Positions 35,467-44,880 of a DNA stretch of 64,000 nucleotides are shown piece by piece. The first letter of the stretch is position 1, and every line of letters starts with the position of its first letter. The notes beneath the pieces are model-generated. The model was not told the DNA's origin. It did not search any database and saw only the letters and a program-made list of their open reading frames with translations. Where the stretch lies: positions 346,798 through 410,797 of the forward strand of contig JAILIS010000032.1 of NCBI GenBank assembly GCA_024695145.1. Reading direction: 5' to 3'. The position numbers and the translations under genes are program-made. This DNA is from Lachnospiraceae bacterium (GTDB lineage Bacteria > Bacillota > Clostridia > Lachnospirales > Lachnospiraceae).

Positions 35467-36458
35467 ATAGGGTTCTGATTATTGCTGAAGCAGGTGTTAA
35501 TCATAATGGTGATATAGAAATAGCAAAGAGACTTGTGGATGAAGCAAAGAACGCCGGGGCTGATATTGTGAAGTTTCAGACGTTTATCCCTCGAAAGCTT
35601 GCATCTAAACATGCAACTATGGCTGAATATCAAAAGGTAAATTTGGGCATAGAAGAATCACAGGAGGCTATGCTTGAAAAACTTTCACTTGAACGTAAAG
35701 ATTATGTAGAATTGGCAAGCTACTGTAAACAGTTAGATATATTGTTCTTATCAACTCCGTTTGATCTAGAAAGCGTATATTTTTTAGATGACTTACAGGA
35801 CTTTTGGAAGATTCCATCAGGGGAGATAACAAACTATCCATATTTGGTTGAAATAGCAAAAACCGGAAAAGATGTTATCCTGTCTACAGGAATGTCTACC
35901 ATGGATGAAGTGCGAGCTGCTTGGGATATTCTGAACGAAAGCGGTGTTGGAAATGTTACCTTGATGCATTGTACGACTGAGTATCCTGCCCCATACAAAG
36001 AAGTAAATCTCAAAGCTATGCAGACATTACGTGACGCTTTTCATTGCCGCGTAGGTTATTCTGATCACACAAAAGGTATTGAGGTTCCAATTGCTGCTGT
36101 GGCTATGGGTGCAGAAGTAATCGAGAAGCACTTTACTTTGGATAGGGCTATGGAAGGCCCGGATCATAAGGCGAGTCTTGAACCACACGAATTGAAGAAT
36201 ATGGTGGATGCAATAAGAAATATTGAATCGGCTTTGGGGTCGGGAGAAAAAAAGCCTTCCAACTCCGAACTAAAAAACAGAGATGTTGTTCGTAAGAGTA
36301 TTGTAGCTGCCAGGAATATAAAATTCGGAGAAAAGTTTACAGAAGAAAATCTTACTACTAAGCGTCCGGGTAATGGTATTAACCCAATGAAATGGGAAGA
36401 CATTTTGGGAACCAAGGCAAACAGAGACTATTCAGAAGATGAACTGATTGAAATATGA
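35463..36458 (+). CDS. legI: NeuB-family nonulosonic acid synthase (LegI-like)
   Basis: The 331-residue protein has the NeuB barrel start IIAEAGVNHNGDIEIAKRL, the catalytic STGMSTMDEV and a C-terminal SAF antifreeze domain (RKSIVAARNIKFGEKF). It condenses a six-carbon sugar with phosphoenolpyruvate to a nine-carbon nonulosonic acid. NeuB alone does not reveal the sugar (sialic, pseudaminic or legionaminic), but with NeuC and LegB the legionaminic-type route is favoured. It overlaps both neighbours by four bases. Confidence 0.92.
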   Translation: MNRVLIIAEAGVNHNGDIEIAKRLVDEAKNAGADIVKFQTFIPRKLASKHATMAEYQKVNLGIEESQEAMLEKLSLERKDYVELASYCKQLDILFLSTPFDLESVYFLDDLQDFWKIPSGEITNYPYLVEIAKTGKDVILSTGMSTMDEVRAAWDILNESGVGNVTLMHCTTEYPAPYKEVNLKAMQTLRDAFHCRVGYSDHTKGIEVPIAAVAMGAEVIEKHFTLDRAMEGPDHKASLEPHELKNMVDAIRNIESALGSGEKKPSNSELKNRDVVRKSIVAARNIKFGEKFTEENLTTKRPGNGINPMKWEDILGTKANRDYSEDELIEI

Positions 36459-37612
36459 AGAAGATCGTAATCGTTACAGCTACACGAGCTGAATATGGGC
36501 TTCTTTCCCCACTTATCAAACGAGTGGATGAAGACAACGCGTTAGAACTCGATCTTATTGTTACCGGAACACATTTGTCGCATAAGCATGGTTATACGAT
36601 AGATGATATTCGTAATGACGGGGTAAAGATAGCACATGAGATTCCTATCTTGGAAGATGATAATACTCCTTATGGCATTTCGATAACAATGGCAAACGCC
36701 ATGAAGGGATTTGCGAAGTGCTTCAAAGATAACAGACCGGATATAGTTGTTATCCTGGGTGACAGAACAGAGATGTTGGGTGTTGCTGCGGCGGCGTTAA
36801 ATGAAAGAATACCAATAGCACACGTACACGGCGGAGAAGTTACTGAGGGAGCTGTTGATGATTGCATAAGACATGCGATCACCAAGATGAGTTACATCCA
36901 TTTCGCATCCACGGAAGCGTATAGACAACGCGTTATACAAATGGGTGAAGAACCGGATAGAGTCTTTAATGTGGGCGCGTTGGGAGTCGAAAACATCTTG
37001 AACCAGAAATTGATGGAGGAAGATGAGATCCGAGCCGATATAGGAATTCCCACAGGAACGAACTATGTTGTTGTTACATTTCATCCGGCAACAATGGAAG
37101 ATGATACGGCCTCGTATCAAGTTTGTGAACTATGCAAGGCCATGAATGACAGGTTGGAATTCTTCTATCTAATAACAGGTGCAAATGCAGATGTTGGCGG
37201 TGATTGTATTAACGAATACCTACAAGACTTCGTTGAAGCACATTCCAATGCTTTATTTGTAACAAATTTAGGGATGAGGCGATACCTTAGCGCTATCAAG
37301 CATGCATCGTTTGTAATGGGTAACAGTTCAAGTGGAATTATTGAAGCACCTGCGATAGGAACTCCTACTATCAACATAGGAGACAGGCAGAAAGGTAGGA
37401 TTCACGGTCCCAGCATAATAGATTGTAATCCGAAGAGGGATGACATACTATTTGCAATGAAGAGAGCAATGGATCTTGATGTATCGAATCGTGATGATTT
37501 ATATGGAAAAGGAGATACATCTGTAAGAATAGTAGAGATAATAAAGGACATATTAACGAAAGGCATAGATATGAAAAAAGAATTCTATGATCTTTCACAA
37601 TCAAGAAACTAG
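36455..37612 (+). CDS. legG: NeuC-family UDP/GDP-sugar 2-epimerase, hydrolysing (LegG-like)
   Basis: The 385-residue epimerase has the NeuC start VTATRAEYGLLSPLI and GTHLSHKHGYTI, and the conserved HVHGGEVTEGA and GNSSSGIIEAP segments. It would remove the nucleotide and invert C2 to give the NeuB substrate. Hydrolysing NeuC/LegG separates sialic and legionaminic routes from the pseudaminic one, which uses PseG. It overlaps the NeuB stop by four bases. Confidence 0.93.
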   Translation: MKKIVIVTATRAEYGLLSPLIKRVDEDNALELDLIVTGTHLSHKHGYTIDDIRNDGVKIAHEIPILEDDNTPYGISITMANAMKGFAKCFKDNRPDIVVILGDRTEMLGVAAAALNERIPIAHVHGGEVTEGAVDDCIRHAITKMSYIHFASTEAYRQRVIQMGEEPDRVFNVGALGVENILNQKLMEEDEIRADIGIPTGTNYVVVTFHPATMEDDTASYQVCELCKAMNDRLEFFYLITGANADVGGDCINEYLQDFVEAHSNALFVTNLGMRRYLSAIKHASFVMGNSSSGIIEAPAIGTPTINIGDRQKGRIHGPSIIDCNPKRDDILFAMKRAMDLDVSNRDDLYGKGDTSVRIVEIIKDILTKGIDMKKEFYDLSQSRN

Positions 37613-37621
37613 GGATGGAAA

Positions 37622-38602
37622 ATGAGTATGATCTTAGTTACCGGAGCAGACGGATTCATTGGAAGTCATCTGACCGAAGAACTTGTAAAAAAAGGATATG
37701 AGGTAAAGGCTTTTGTATTCTACAACTCCTTTGGTTCATGGGGTTGGCTTGATAGCCTTGATAAGGAGATAATGGACCATGTAGAAGTATTCACAGGTGA
37801 CATACGTGATCCCCATGGTGTTAAAAAAGCAATGGAAGGTTGCAAGGCCGTATTTCACTTGGCAGCATTGATAGGCATACCTTTTAGTTATCATTCGCCC
37901 GATGCTTATGTTGATACTAATATCAAAGGAACTCTAAATGTTCTACAAGCAGCAAGAGAACTTGAATTAGGCCGTGTCCTTGTTACATCAACATCAGAAG
38001 TATACGGTACTGCTCAATATGTTCCGATTGACGAGAAGCACCCGCTTCAGGGACAATCACCATACTCTGCCACCAAAATCGGAGCGGACAGATTGGCGGA
38101 GTCATTCTATAGAAGTTTTAGTCTTCCGGTAAGTATAGTGCGTCCGTTCAATACATATGGTCCAAGACAGTCGGCCAGAGCAGTCATTCCTACGATAATA
38201 TCACAACTTCTTGTGGGGAAAGAAGAAATAAAGCTTGGCTCGCTAACACCGACACGAGATTTCAACTACGTTAAAGATACAGTTAACGGTTTCATTTCAA
38301 TTTATGAGTCTGAGAGAACATTAGGTGAGGAGGTAAACATAGCAACAGGTCAGGAAGTATCGGTAGGGGATTTGGCAACAGAGTTGATAAAGCAGATCAA
38401 TCCAAGAGCAAGGATCGTGTGTGATGAACAGAGGTTAAGACCTGAAAAGAGCGAGGTTAACCGACTATTAGGTGATAATAATAAAATACATAGATTGACG
38501 GATTGGAGTTCGCAATGGACACTTGAAAACGGACTTGAAGAAACAATAAAGTGGATGGAAGACAATTACGATAGATTTAAGATGGATATTTATAACATAT
38601 AA
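37622..38602 (+). CDS. legB: LegB-like NAD-dependent 4,6-dehydratase
   Basis: The 326-residue extended short-chain dehydrogenase has the Rossmann motif VTGADGFIGSHL, the catalytic YSATKIGA (YxxxK) and an NAD-binding start. FVFYNSFGSWGWLDSL near residue 32 resembles LegB proteins. It would convert a nucleotide N-acetylglucosamine to the 4-keto-6-deoxy sugar, the first step of the pathway. The gene order places it after LegC, so the operon is shuffled relative to reaction order. Confidence 0.88.
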   Translation: MSMILVTGADGFIGSHLTEELVKKGYEVKAFVFYNSFGSWGWLDSLDKEIMDHVEVFTGDIRDPHGVKKAMEGCKAVFHLAALIGIPFSYHSPDAYVDTNIKGTLNVLQAARELELGRVLVTSTSEVYGTAQYVPIDEKHPLQGQSPYSATKIGADRLAESFYRSFSLPVSIVRPFNTYGPRQSARAVIPTIISQLLVGKEEIKLGSLTPTRDFNYVKDTVNGFISIYESERTLGEEVNIATGQEVSVGDLATELIKQINPRARIVCDEQRLRPEKSEVNRLLGDNNKIHRLTDWSSQWTLENGLEETIKWMEDNYDRFKMDIYNI

Positions 38603-38608
38603 AAGAGA

Positions 38609-39400
38609 ATGAACATTGCACTATATGAATCTCATATTGTATGGGAAGATAAAGAAAAGAATATAGAACTATTTACAGAGAATGCAAGGCATCTGACAGA
38701 CTATAGTGATTTGGATTTGATATGTTTGCCGGAGATGTCTTTTACAGGGTTTTCGATGAATGCAAAGAAAACCTGCGATGTGGATGGCGAAACGATAGAT
38801 AAAATGATATCTATTGCTAGAGATTTGAATGTAAATATCTCTTTTGGCTGGGTAGAAAAAGGCGAGGACACCTTTTATAACCATTACTCGATTGTAGATA
38901 AAGAGGGGGTTTTGCTTGACTATATAAAAATACATCCGTTTAGCTTCGGCGGCGAATCGGCGGTATTTAGTGGGGGAGAAGCGCTGAGTATATGCAGTAT
39001 ATGTGGATTTAATATAGGAGTTCAGATTTGTTATGATCTCAGATTCCCAGAAACATTTAGGATTCTCTCTAAAAAAAGTGATTTAATCATCGTTCCGGCT
39101 AATTGGCCCAGTAAACGTGTATTGCACTGGGATATTCTTCTGAAATCCAGAGCAATAGAGGATCAGGTGTTTATTGCTGGAATTAATTGTATTGGAAACA
39201 TGGATGCACAAGATTATCCGGGACATTCGTGCGTTATAAAGCCGGAGGGAGATGCCGTGATTGGTAAGATAATAGATTTTGATTCGGGAACAAAGACGCA
39301 TGTGTTTAATATTGATAATAATGTTGAATCCTGTCGAGAGAAATTCCCTGTAAGAGCAGATATCAGAGAGGAATTGTATAGAAAACTCAGGAGAGAATAG
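38609..39400 (+). CDS. Carbon-nitrogen hydrolase (nitrilase superfamily)
   Basis: The 263-residue protein has the Glu-Lys-Cys triad of nitrilases, seen as LPEMSFTGFS, YIKIHPF and VQICYDLRFPE. Members cleave amides or act as N-acyltransferases. Within a nonulosonic acid cluster it may trim or transfer an N-acyl group, but no particular reaction can be claimed. It starts 6 bases after legB. Confidence 0.85.
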   Translation: MNIALYESHIVWEDKEKNIELFTENARHLTDYSDLDLICLPEMSFTGFSMNAKKTCDVDGETIDKMISIARDLNVNISFGWVEKGEDTFYNHYSIVDKEGVLLDYIKIHPFSFGGESAVFSGGEALSICSICGFNIGVQICYDLRFPETFRILSKKSDLIIVPANWPSKRVLHWDILLKSRAIEDQVFIAGINCIGNMDAQDYPGHSCVIKPEGDAVIGKIIDFDSGTKTHVFNIDNNVESCREKFPVRADIREELYRKLRRE

Positions 39401-39409
39401 AACCATATT

Positions 39410-40387
39410 ATGAATATTCTAGTGATTGGATTGGGCTCTATGGGAAGACGAAGAATTCGCCTTCTACAACAAATAGACAAAGAAATGAGAGTGTTGGGAG
39501 TGGATACAAACCAAGAGCGAAGGAAACAAGCTGCTGACGAGTTTGAAATAAAGACATACCCGACCATAGATGAAGCGGCTTGTAATGAGAACTGTTTTGC
39601 AGCATTTATTGCTACTTCCCCATTATCTCATAATAACATTATTAAAAACTGCCTTAAAAGACGAATGAATGTATTTACGGAGATTAATCTTGATGATGAA
39701 GGGTATGATGAAAACATTGCGTTTGCAGAGAAAGCAAATAGAACGTTGTTTTTGTCATCGACATTTATGTATCGCAAGGAAATCGAGTATATTCGAAAAA
39801 GAGTAAATGATGTCAAAGAGATAATCTCATATTCATATCATGTCGGACAGTATTTACCGGATTGGCATCCATGGGAGAATTATAAAGATTTTTTTGTTGG
39901 AAAAAAAGAATCGAACGGCTGTAGGGAACTGATGGCGATTGAGTTTCCATGGATTGTAGATACGTTTGGCGAAGTTGTAGAAATATCAGTTTTTAGTGGT
40001 AAAGCCAGTTCTTTGGAAATTGATTGTCCGGATACTTACCATATTTTATTAAAACATACAAACGGAAATATGGGATCTGTACAGGTTGATGTTGTATCAA
40101 GAAAAGCTGTTAGAAATCTTGAGGTCATTAGTGAGCATCTACATATACGATGGAATGGTAAACCGGAAACTCTATTTGAATATGATATTAATACCCATGA
40201 GACTAAAAAGATATATCTTTATGAAAGAATAAATAGGCTCAACGGATATGGTGAAAATATAATTGAAGACGCCTATATGAGTGAGATTCTTAATTTCTTT
40301 TCTGTGATAGAAGGCAAAGAAACACCAAAGCATACTTTTGCAGAAAACAAAGACATAATAGAGTTAATTAATAGAATCGAGGGGTAA
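39410..40387 (+). CDS. Gfo/Idh/MocA-family oxidoreductase
   Basis: The 325-residue protein has an N-terminal Rossmann fold, GLGSMGRRRIRLLQQ, and the Gfo/Idh/MocA C-terminal domain. Family members usually carry a catalytic EKP motif; the matching position here reads TEINLD, so the lysine is missing and activity may be altered. It could reduce a sugar intermediate or an acyl precursor. It lies 9 bases after the nitrilase gene, in the middle of the operon. Confidence 0.83.
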   Translation: MNILVIGLGSMGRRRIRLLQQIDKEMRVLGVDTNQERRKQAADEFEIKTYPTIDEAACNENCFAAFIATSPLSHNNIIKNCLKRRMNVFTEINLDDEGYDENIAFAEKANRTLFLSSTFMYRKEIEYIRKRVNDVKEIISYSYHVGQYLPDWHPWENYKDFFVGKKESNGCRELMAIEFPWIVDTFGEVVEISVFSGKASSLEIDCPDTYHILLKHTNGNMGSVQVDVVSRKAVRNLEVISEHLHIRWNGKPETLFEYDINTHETKKIYLYERINRLNGYGENIIEDAYMSEILNFFSVIEGKETPKHTFAENKDIIELINRIEG

Positions 40388-40391
40388 TGAA

Positions 40392-41693
40392 ATGACTAAA
40401 AATGAAACATATGGAAAGAAGGCACATGAACTGATTCCGGCTGGAGCGCATACATACAGTAGAACGGATGAGGTTTTTCCTTCTAATGCTCCGCGAATCA
40501 TAGATCATACAAAAGGAGTTTATTGTTGGGATGTGGACGGAAACAAGTATCTTGATTACGGGATGGCTTGTCGCTCTGTCACGGTTGGATATGGATTTGA
40601 TCGGATTTCTGAAGCTGCTATTGCGCAAATAAGAAATGGCAATACTGCATCAAAAGCGTCTAAAGTAGAAGTTGAAGCGGCAGAAACGCTTGTAGAACTG
40701 ATCCCATGGGTTGATATGATTAAGTTTGCAAAGAATGGATCAACAGTTACTTCTGCTGCCACTAAACTAGCGCGTGCATATACGGGAAGGAAGTATATAG
40801 TTCGTTGCAAGGAACATTCGTTTTTTTCGTATGATGATTGGTTTATAGGCAATACCGTGATGGATTGCGGAATTCCGCAAGAGATCAAAGACCTTACTTT
40901 GCAATTCAACTACAATAATATTCAGTCAGTAAAGGATGTTTTTGAGAAATACAGGGGACAGATAGCATGTCTTATTATGGAACCGGTCGACGATCAGGAG
41001 CCGCGGGATAACTTCCTTCAGGCGGTAGGAGAGCTTTGTAAGGAATATGGAGTGGTATACATTCTTGATGAGATGATAACGGGATTCCGGTGGGATATTC
41101 AAGGGGCATGCAAGTATTATAATGTGGTACCTGATCTTGTTACATATGGCAAGGGAATGGCCAACGGGTTTTCAGTAACCGCATTGGGAGGAAAGAGAGA
41201 GATTATGGAACTTGGTGGGTTGATTCCCGGAAAAGAGCGTGTCTTTCTTATTTCTACAACACATGGGGCAGAGATGAGCGGATTGGGAGCTTTTATTGAA
41301 ACAGTCAATGTGTACAAGGACTTACAAGTGACTGATCATATATGGAAAATGGGTAGAAGACTATGCTCGGGATTGAAGGAAATAGCAAGTGAGTTCAAAT
41401 TAAGTGAATTCTTTTATATTACTGGTGCAGAATGCTCTCCTAACATGGTTATATGTGGAAAAGATAAAAAACCTTCGTTTGATTATAGAACAGTTTTCTG
41501 TCAGGAGATGCTTAAAGAAGGAATTCTTATGCCATATATTGCAATAGCTTATGAACACAATGAAGCAGAGATTGACAGGACGTTAGATGCCGGTAGAAAA
41601 GCAATGAAAACTCTGGCTGACTCGTTGAATGGCAACGTAAGAGATTTTATTGTTGGAGATGTAATAAAACCAGTTTTTAGAAAGTATAATTAG
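40392..41693 (+). CDS. Class III aminotransferase (glutamate-1-semialdehyde aminomutase-like)
   Basis: The 433-residue protein has the PLP lysine in VTYGKGMANGFSVTALGGKRE and the upstream LDEMITGFRWD. The family includes glutamate-1-semialdehyde aminomutase, but such genes recur in surface glycan clusters and probably aminate a sugar or a side-chain acid. Nothing else for tetrapyrrole synthesis is nearby, which favours a glycan role. Start ATG 40392 is 4 bases after the Gfo/Idh stop. Confidence 0.85.
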   Translation: MTKNETYGKKAHELIPAGAHTYSRTDEVFPSNAPRIIDHTKGVYCWDVDGNKYLDYGMACRSVTVGYGFDRISEAAIAQIRNGNTASKASKVEVEAAETLVELIPWVDMIKFAKNGSTVTSAATKLARAYTGRKYIVRCKEHSFFSYDDWFIGNTVMDCGIPQEIKDLTLQFNYNNIQSVKDVFEKYRGQIACLIMEPVDDQEPRDNFLQAVGELCKEYGVVYILDEMITGFRWDIQGACKYYNVVPDLVTYGKGMANGFSVTALGGKREIMELGGLIPGKERVFLISTTHGAEMSGLGAFIETVNVYKDLQVTDHIWKMGRRLCSGLKEIASEFKLSEFFYITGAECSPNMVICGKDKKPSFDYRTVFCQEMLKEGILMPYIAIAYEHNEAEIDRTLDAGRKAMKTLADSLNGNVRDFIVGDVIKPVFRKYN

Positions 41694-41701
41694 GATAACA
41701 A

Positions 41702-42445
41702 GTGATGAAAGTACTATTTGTTATTACCGCACGAGGCGGTTCGAAAGGAATCCCAGGAAAGAATATTAAAACTGTTGGTGGAATACCACTCATAGCATAT
41801 AAGATAATATCAGCCAAGAGATGTCGTTACAATTGCCGCATTATAGTTTCAACTGATGATGAAAACATAGCGAGTGTTGCAAGAAAATATGGGGCAGAAG
41901 TTCCATTTATGAGACCTAAAGAATTGGCAGCTGACACATCAGATAGTATGGATGTAGTAATGCATGCTTTGAATTGGGTAATAGACAGTGATCCTGAAAC
42001 GTATGATTATATATGCTTGCTCGAGCCTTCTTCACCGTTTGCAACACCAAATGACTTGAATAAGGCCTTAGACTGTATTGTTAACACACGTGCTGATACT
42101 CTTTTGGGCATGAAGGAGGTGGAGGTCAGCAAGGATTTTATTTTTGAGTTAGACGAAAAAGGAGGACTTTCTCTCTTTTATGAAAGCATAAAAAAAATGT
42201 CTACGGTTCGAAGACAGGATCAGAAACCCCAATACACCATGAATGGATGTATGTATATTGCCCGAGTTGATTATTTTATAGAGCAAAGATCGTTTCATTC
42301 TGTTAACTCAAAACCATACATTATGCCATGGGAACGTTCTATAGAAATAGATACCGAGCAAGACCTCAAATACGCGGAGTATCTAGTCGAAACAGGAGCA
42401 ATAGATCTTGAAGAGTGGGGATTATCAATAGGTGTGAATTCCTAA
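41702..42445 (+). CDS. legF: CMP-nonulosonate cytidylyltransferase (NeuA/LegF-like)
   Basis: The 247-residue protein begins with the CTP-binding signature ARGGSKGIPGKNIKTVGG and has STDDENIASVARKYGAEVPF, both conserved in NeuA. It activates the nonulosonic acid as CMP-sugar for transfer. It completes the pathway started by the LegB, LegC, NeuC and NeuB genes. The NeuA start is 8 bases after the aminotransferase. The specific sugar cannot be read from NeuA. Confidence 0.92.
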   Translation: MMKVLFVITARGGSKGIPGKNIKTVGGIPLIAYKIISAKRCRYNCRIIVSTDDENIASVARKYGAEVPFMRPKELAADTSDSMDVVMHALNWVIDSDPETYDYICLLEPSSPFATPNDLNKALDCIVNTRADTLLGMKEVEVSKDFIFELDEKGGLSLFYESIKKMSTVRRQDQKPQYTMNGCMYIARVDYFIEQRSFHSVNSKPYIMPWERSIEIDTEQDLKYAEYLVETGAIDLEEWGLSIGVNS

Positions 42446-42468
42446 AGTATTTCGAAAGGCCTGATAAT

Positions 42469-43347
42469 ATGGGGTTAGGAAAACTAAATGTTGCATTATA
42501 CGGGAATTGCCATGCGCATGGATTTGAGGTGTGCTTGAAACATTCACCCAATTTTATGAAAAAATGCGAACTGATAAAACTTCCGTATTTTTTCAAAAAA
42601 GAAGGACCTCCAGAGAAGGAACAGTTGTTGGACTGCGATTTGTTTATATATCAGGAGATTAGAGACAAGAATGCAATGGGTGAGGAATTTGGGACTGATA
42701 GACTGATGAGATTCTTGCCTTCCAAATGTGAACGCATTCAAATCCCCAATTTGTATGAACTTGGTTATGGCTTTTTTCCTCAAAATTTCATATTTGAAAG
42801 GGCACCTCATTTTATCAACAAAAACAATCCGTCCTTTAAAGGAGATGATAGAGGGCTTTTTGTACACGGGGACTATGTTATAGATAGCATGTTGGATAGA
42901 CCGGTTAATGAGGTTGTAGAAAGTGTATATCGAACTGATTTAATTGACAGAGATAAGATTCTATCTATGTTCGATAAATACACTGAAAAAATCAGAGAAA
43001 GGGAAAAAAGATGGGATATAAAGATTGCGGATTATATTCTTAGTGAATACAAGAATAAGCAGATGTTTAATGATTTTGGCCATCCATCCAACGATGTCAT
43101 TAGAAAAATGTCCAGAGAACTGTTGGAATACATCGGTATTGAAGATGATTTGAAAGATTTCAAAATGATTTATGAATTGGATGAATATGAGGATCCGATT
43201 TATCCGTGTGTTCGTGAAGTGTTGGGGCTGAAATACCAAAAAAAATATCTACGGGAGCAATCAGATAAGAAACTTGTTGAAAAAATGACCTTTGAGGAAT
43301 ATGTTAGAGAGTATTATTTTTGGTGCCAAAGGAGTGACGAAGAATGA
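42469..43347 (+). CDS. WcbI-like polysaccharide biosynthesis protein
   Basis: The 292-residue protein begins NVALYGNCHAHGFEVCLKHS, resembling the WcbI family, in which the conserved GNCQ-like motif starts an SGNH-related fold tied to acetylation of capsule. ATG 42469 is preferred over 42415 because the longer start overlaps neuA by 31 bases and AAAGG sits upstream of 42469. Residues 200-250 hold a DxxxP-rich segment. The function is inferred by family. Confidence 0.75.
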   Translation: MGLGKLNVALYGNCHAHGFEVCLKHSPNFMKKCELIKLPYFFKKEGPPEKEQLLDCDLFIYQEIRDKNAMGEEFGTDRLMRFLPSKCERIQIPNLYELGYGFFPQNFIFERAPHFINKNNPSFKGDDRGLFVHGDYVIDSMLDRPVNEVVESVYRTDLIDRDKILSMFDKYTEKIREREKRWDIKIADYILSEYKNKQMFNDFGHPSNDVIRKMSRELLEYIGIEDDLKDFKMIYELDEYEDPIYPCVREVLGLKYQKKYLREQSDKKLVEKMTFEEYVREYYFWCQRSDEE

Positions 43348-44852
43348 ATATTCTTTATAGAGCTTGCGCTTCAAGAAATGGATATCAGTCCAGAATCCTG
43401 AAATTGCTTTATGATAAAGGGATATTTGAAAAATGTACAGTGATCACACAATCCCTAGATGATAGAGATGATTATCAATCAGATATTTATCATGAAATAA
43501 ATGCAATGTATGGATACTCTTGTTCTTACTACAAAATATGTGATGTTGATGAACTTCCTGAGGTTTCAGAGGTAATACTAAGGAGGATGGAACAATATAA
43601 GGCTGTCGCCCTTAACATGACATGCAGAAATCATCATATGCATCTGTTGTATTATGATGAAATGGAATATGAGTATATGCTTCATGTTAAGTTTTGGAAT
43701 AGTGTTTTGGATAATGATCATATTGATTTTGTATTTCTAACAACTACCCCTCACTGCGTTTGGGAATATGTGATTTATGCACTTGCTAAAACAAAAGGAA
43801 TACCTGTTCTGATTGAAACAGTTGCGAATATTCCGGGGTTTAATGAAGTGGGAACTTCACTGGATAATCTTGGGAAAAATACTATGACGTGTTTTGCTTC
43901 GGGTGAATATAATGGAATGAATCAATATGTTAGAGAATATTATGATAAGGTATTGTTCAGCAAAGAGTTTACCCGGAAAATTGAAAAGAGTGCGGTATTA
44001 AAGGAACAGAAAGAATGGGTTTGCAGATTGTACTATAAGCCACTGGTAAAACGGGTATTTAATAAAGACAATGCGGTGTCTTTGGTGCGTAAACTGCGTT
44101 CCGGAAATAGTGATTACAATATTCGAATGCATCATAACACAGAATTACTGATGAGGTTCCTTGTAAAAAAAATTAATTATGGAAATCAGAATTACTATGA
44201 TAAAAGAATAGCCAGCAAAAGGATCGATTACGACAAAAGATATATTTATTATGCATTGCAGTACTTTCCGGAGTCTTCTGTTCTACCCAGAGGTGGGGTC
44301 TTCTGGAACCAACTTAATGCAATAAAAATGTTGGCTCATGTAGCCAAAAAAAGAGGAGTTAATGTTCTTGTTAAAGAGCATTGGATTGAGGAAAGTAGAG
44401 CTAAAAGATATTATCAAGAATTAAAATCAATAAGCGGTGTCTATTGTGTTAAGTCCACAGAAGAGTCAGCTCAGCTGGTTGAAAATGCGCTTGCTGTAGC
44501 GAGTGAAACTGGGACGTGTATACAGGAGAGTATAATAAAAGGAAAGCCTGTTATTACTTTTGCTGATCATTACATGTGCGGAGCACCGGGTGTCTACAGA
44601 GTTCATGATGAGAACGAGATTGAAAAAGTATTAATGGTGATAATGGAAGATGGATATCGTATTTCGGAAACAGACGTTGAAAAATATTTTGAGGCGATCT
44701 CAAGGACGCTTGTAAAGGGTTATTTGGATTGGCCATCAAAACCGCACATTAATCTGAGAGAATGCATAAAGGATACAGTTGACTTGATAAACCGATTTGT
44801 TTTGGAAGGAATGAAAGAGGATTTCATTTACATTAAAGAAAGTATTGATTAA
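43344..44852 (+). CDS. Capsule polysaccharide synthesis/export-type protein (KpsS/KpsC-like)
   Basis: The 502-residue protein ends with a region similar to capsule synthesis proteins (ENALAVASETGTCIQESIIK, then GKPVITFADHYMCGAPGVY), the plan of KpsS/KpsC-type glycosyltransferases that add acidic sugars. The start overlaps the WcbI-like stop by four bases. N-terminal residues 1-180 hold a Rossmann-like half (HIDFVFLTTTPHCVW). It may transfer the nonulosonic acid or a related keto sugar; this is an inference from fold and context. Confidence 0.65.
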   Translation: MNILYRACASRNGYQSRILKLLYDKGIFEKCTVITQSLDDRDDYQSDIYHEINAMYGYSCSYYKICDVDELPEVSEVILRRMEQYKAVALNMTCRNHHMHLLYYDEMEYEYMLHVKFWNSVLDNDHIDFVFLTTTPHCVWEYVIYALAKTKGIPVLIETVANIPGFNEVGTSLDNLGKNTMTCFASGEYNGMNQYVREYYDKVLFSKEFTRKIEKSAVLKEQKEWVCRLYYKPLVKRVFNKDNAVSLVRKLRSGNSDYNIRMHHNTELLMRFLVKKINYGNQNYYDKRIASKRIDYDKRYIYYALQYFPESSVLPRGGVFWNQLNAIKMLAHVAKKRGVNVLVKEHWIEESRAKRYYQELKSISGVYCVKSTEESAQLVENALAVASETGTCIQESIIKGKPVITFADHYMCGAPGVYRVHDENEIEKVLMVIMEDGYRISETDVEKYFEAISRTLVKGYLDWPSKPHINLRECIKDTVDLINRFVLEGMKEDFIYIKESID

Positions 44853-44880
44853 TTATTCATGTCTATACTAAGGAGCGTTT

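Noticed and set aside
32357..42445. Pseudaminic acid pathway instead of a legionaminic one
   Set aside because: NeuC-type hydrolysing epimerase and a LegB-like dehydratase are present; PseB, PseG and PseH-type genes were not seen.
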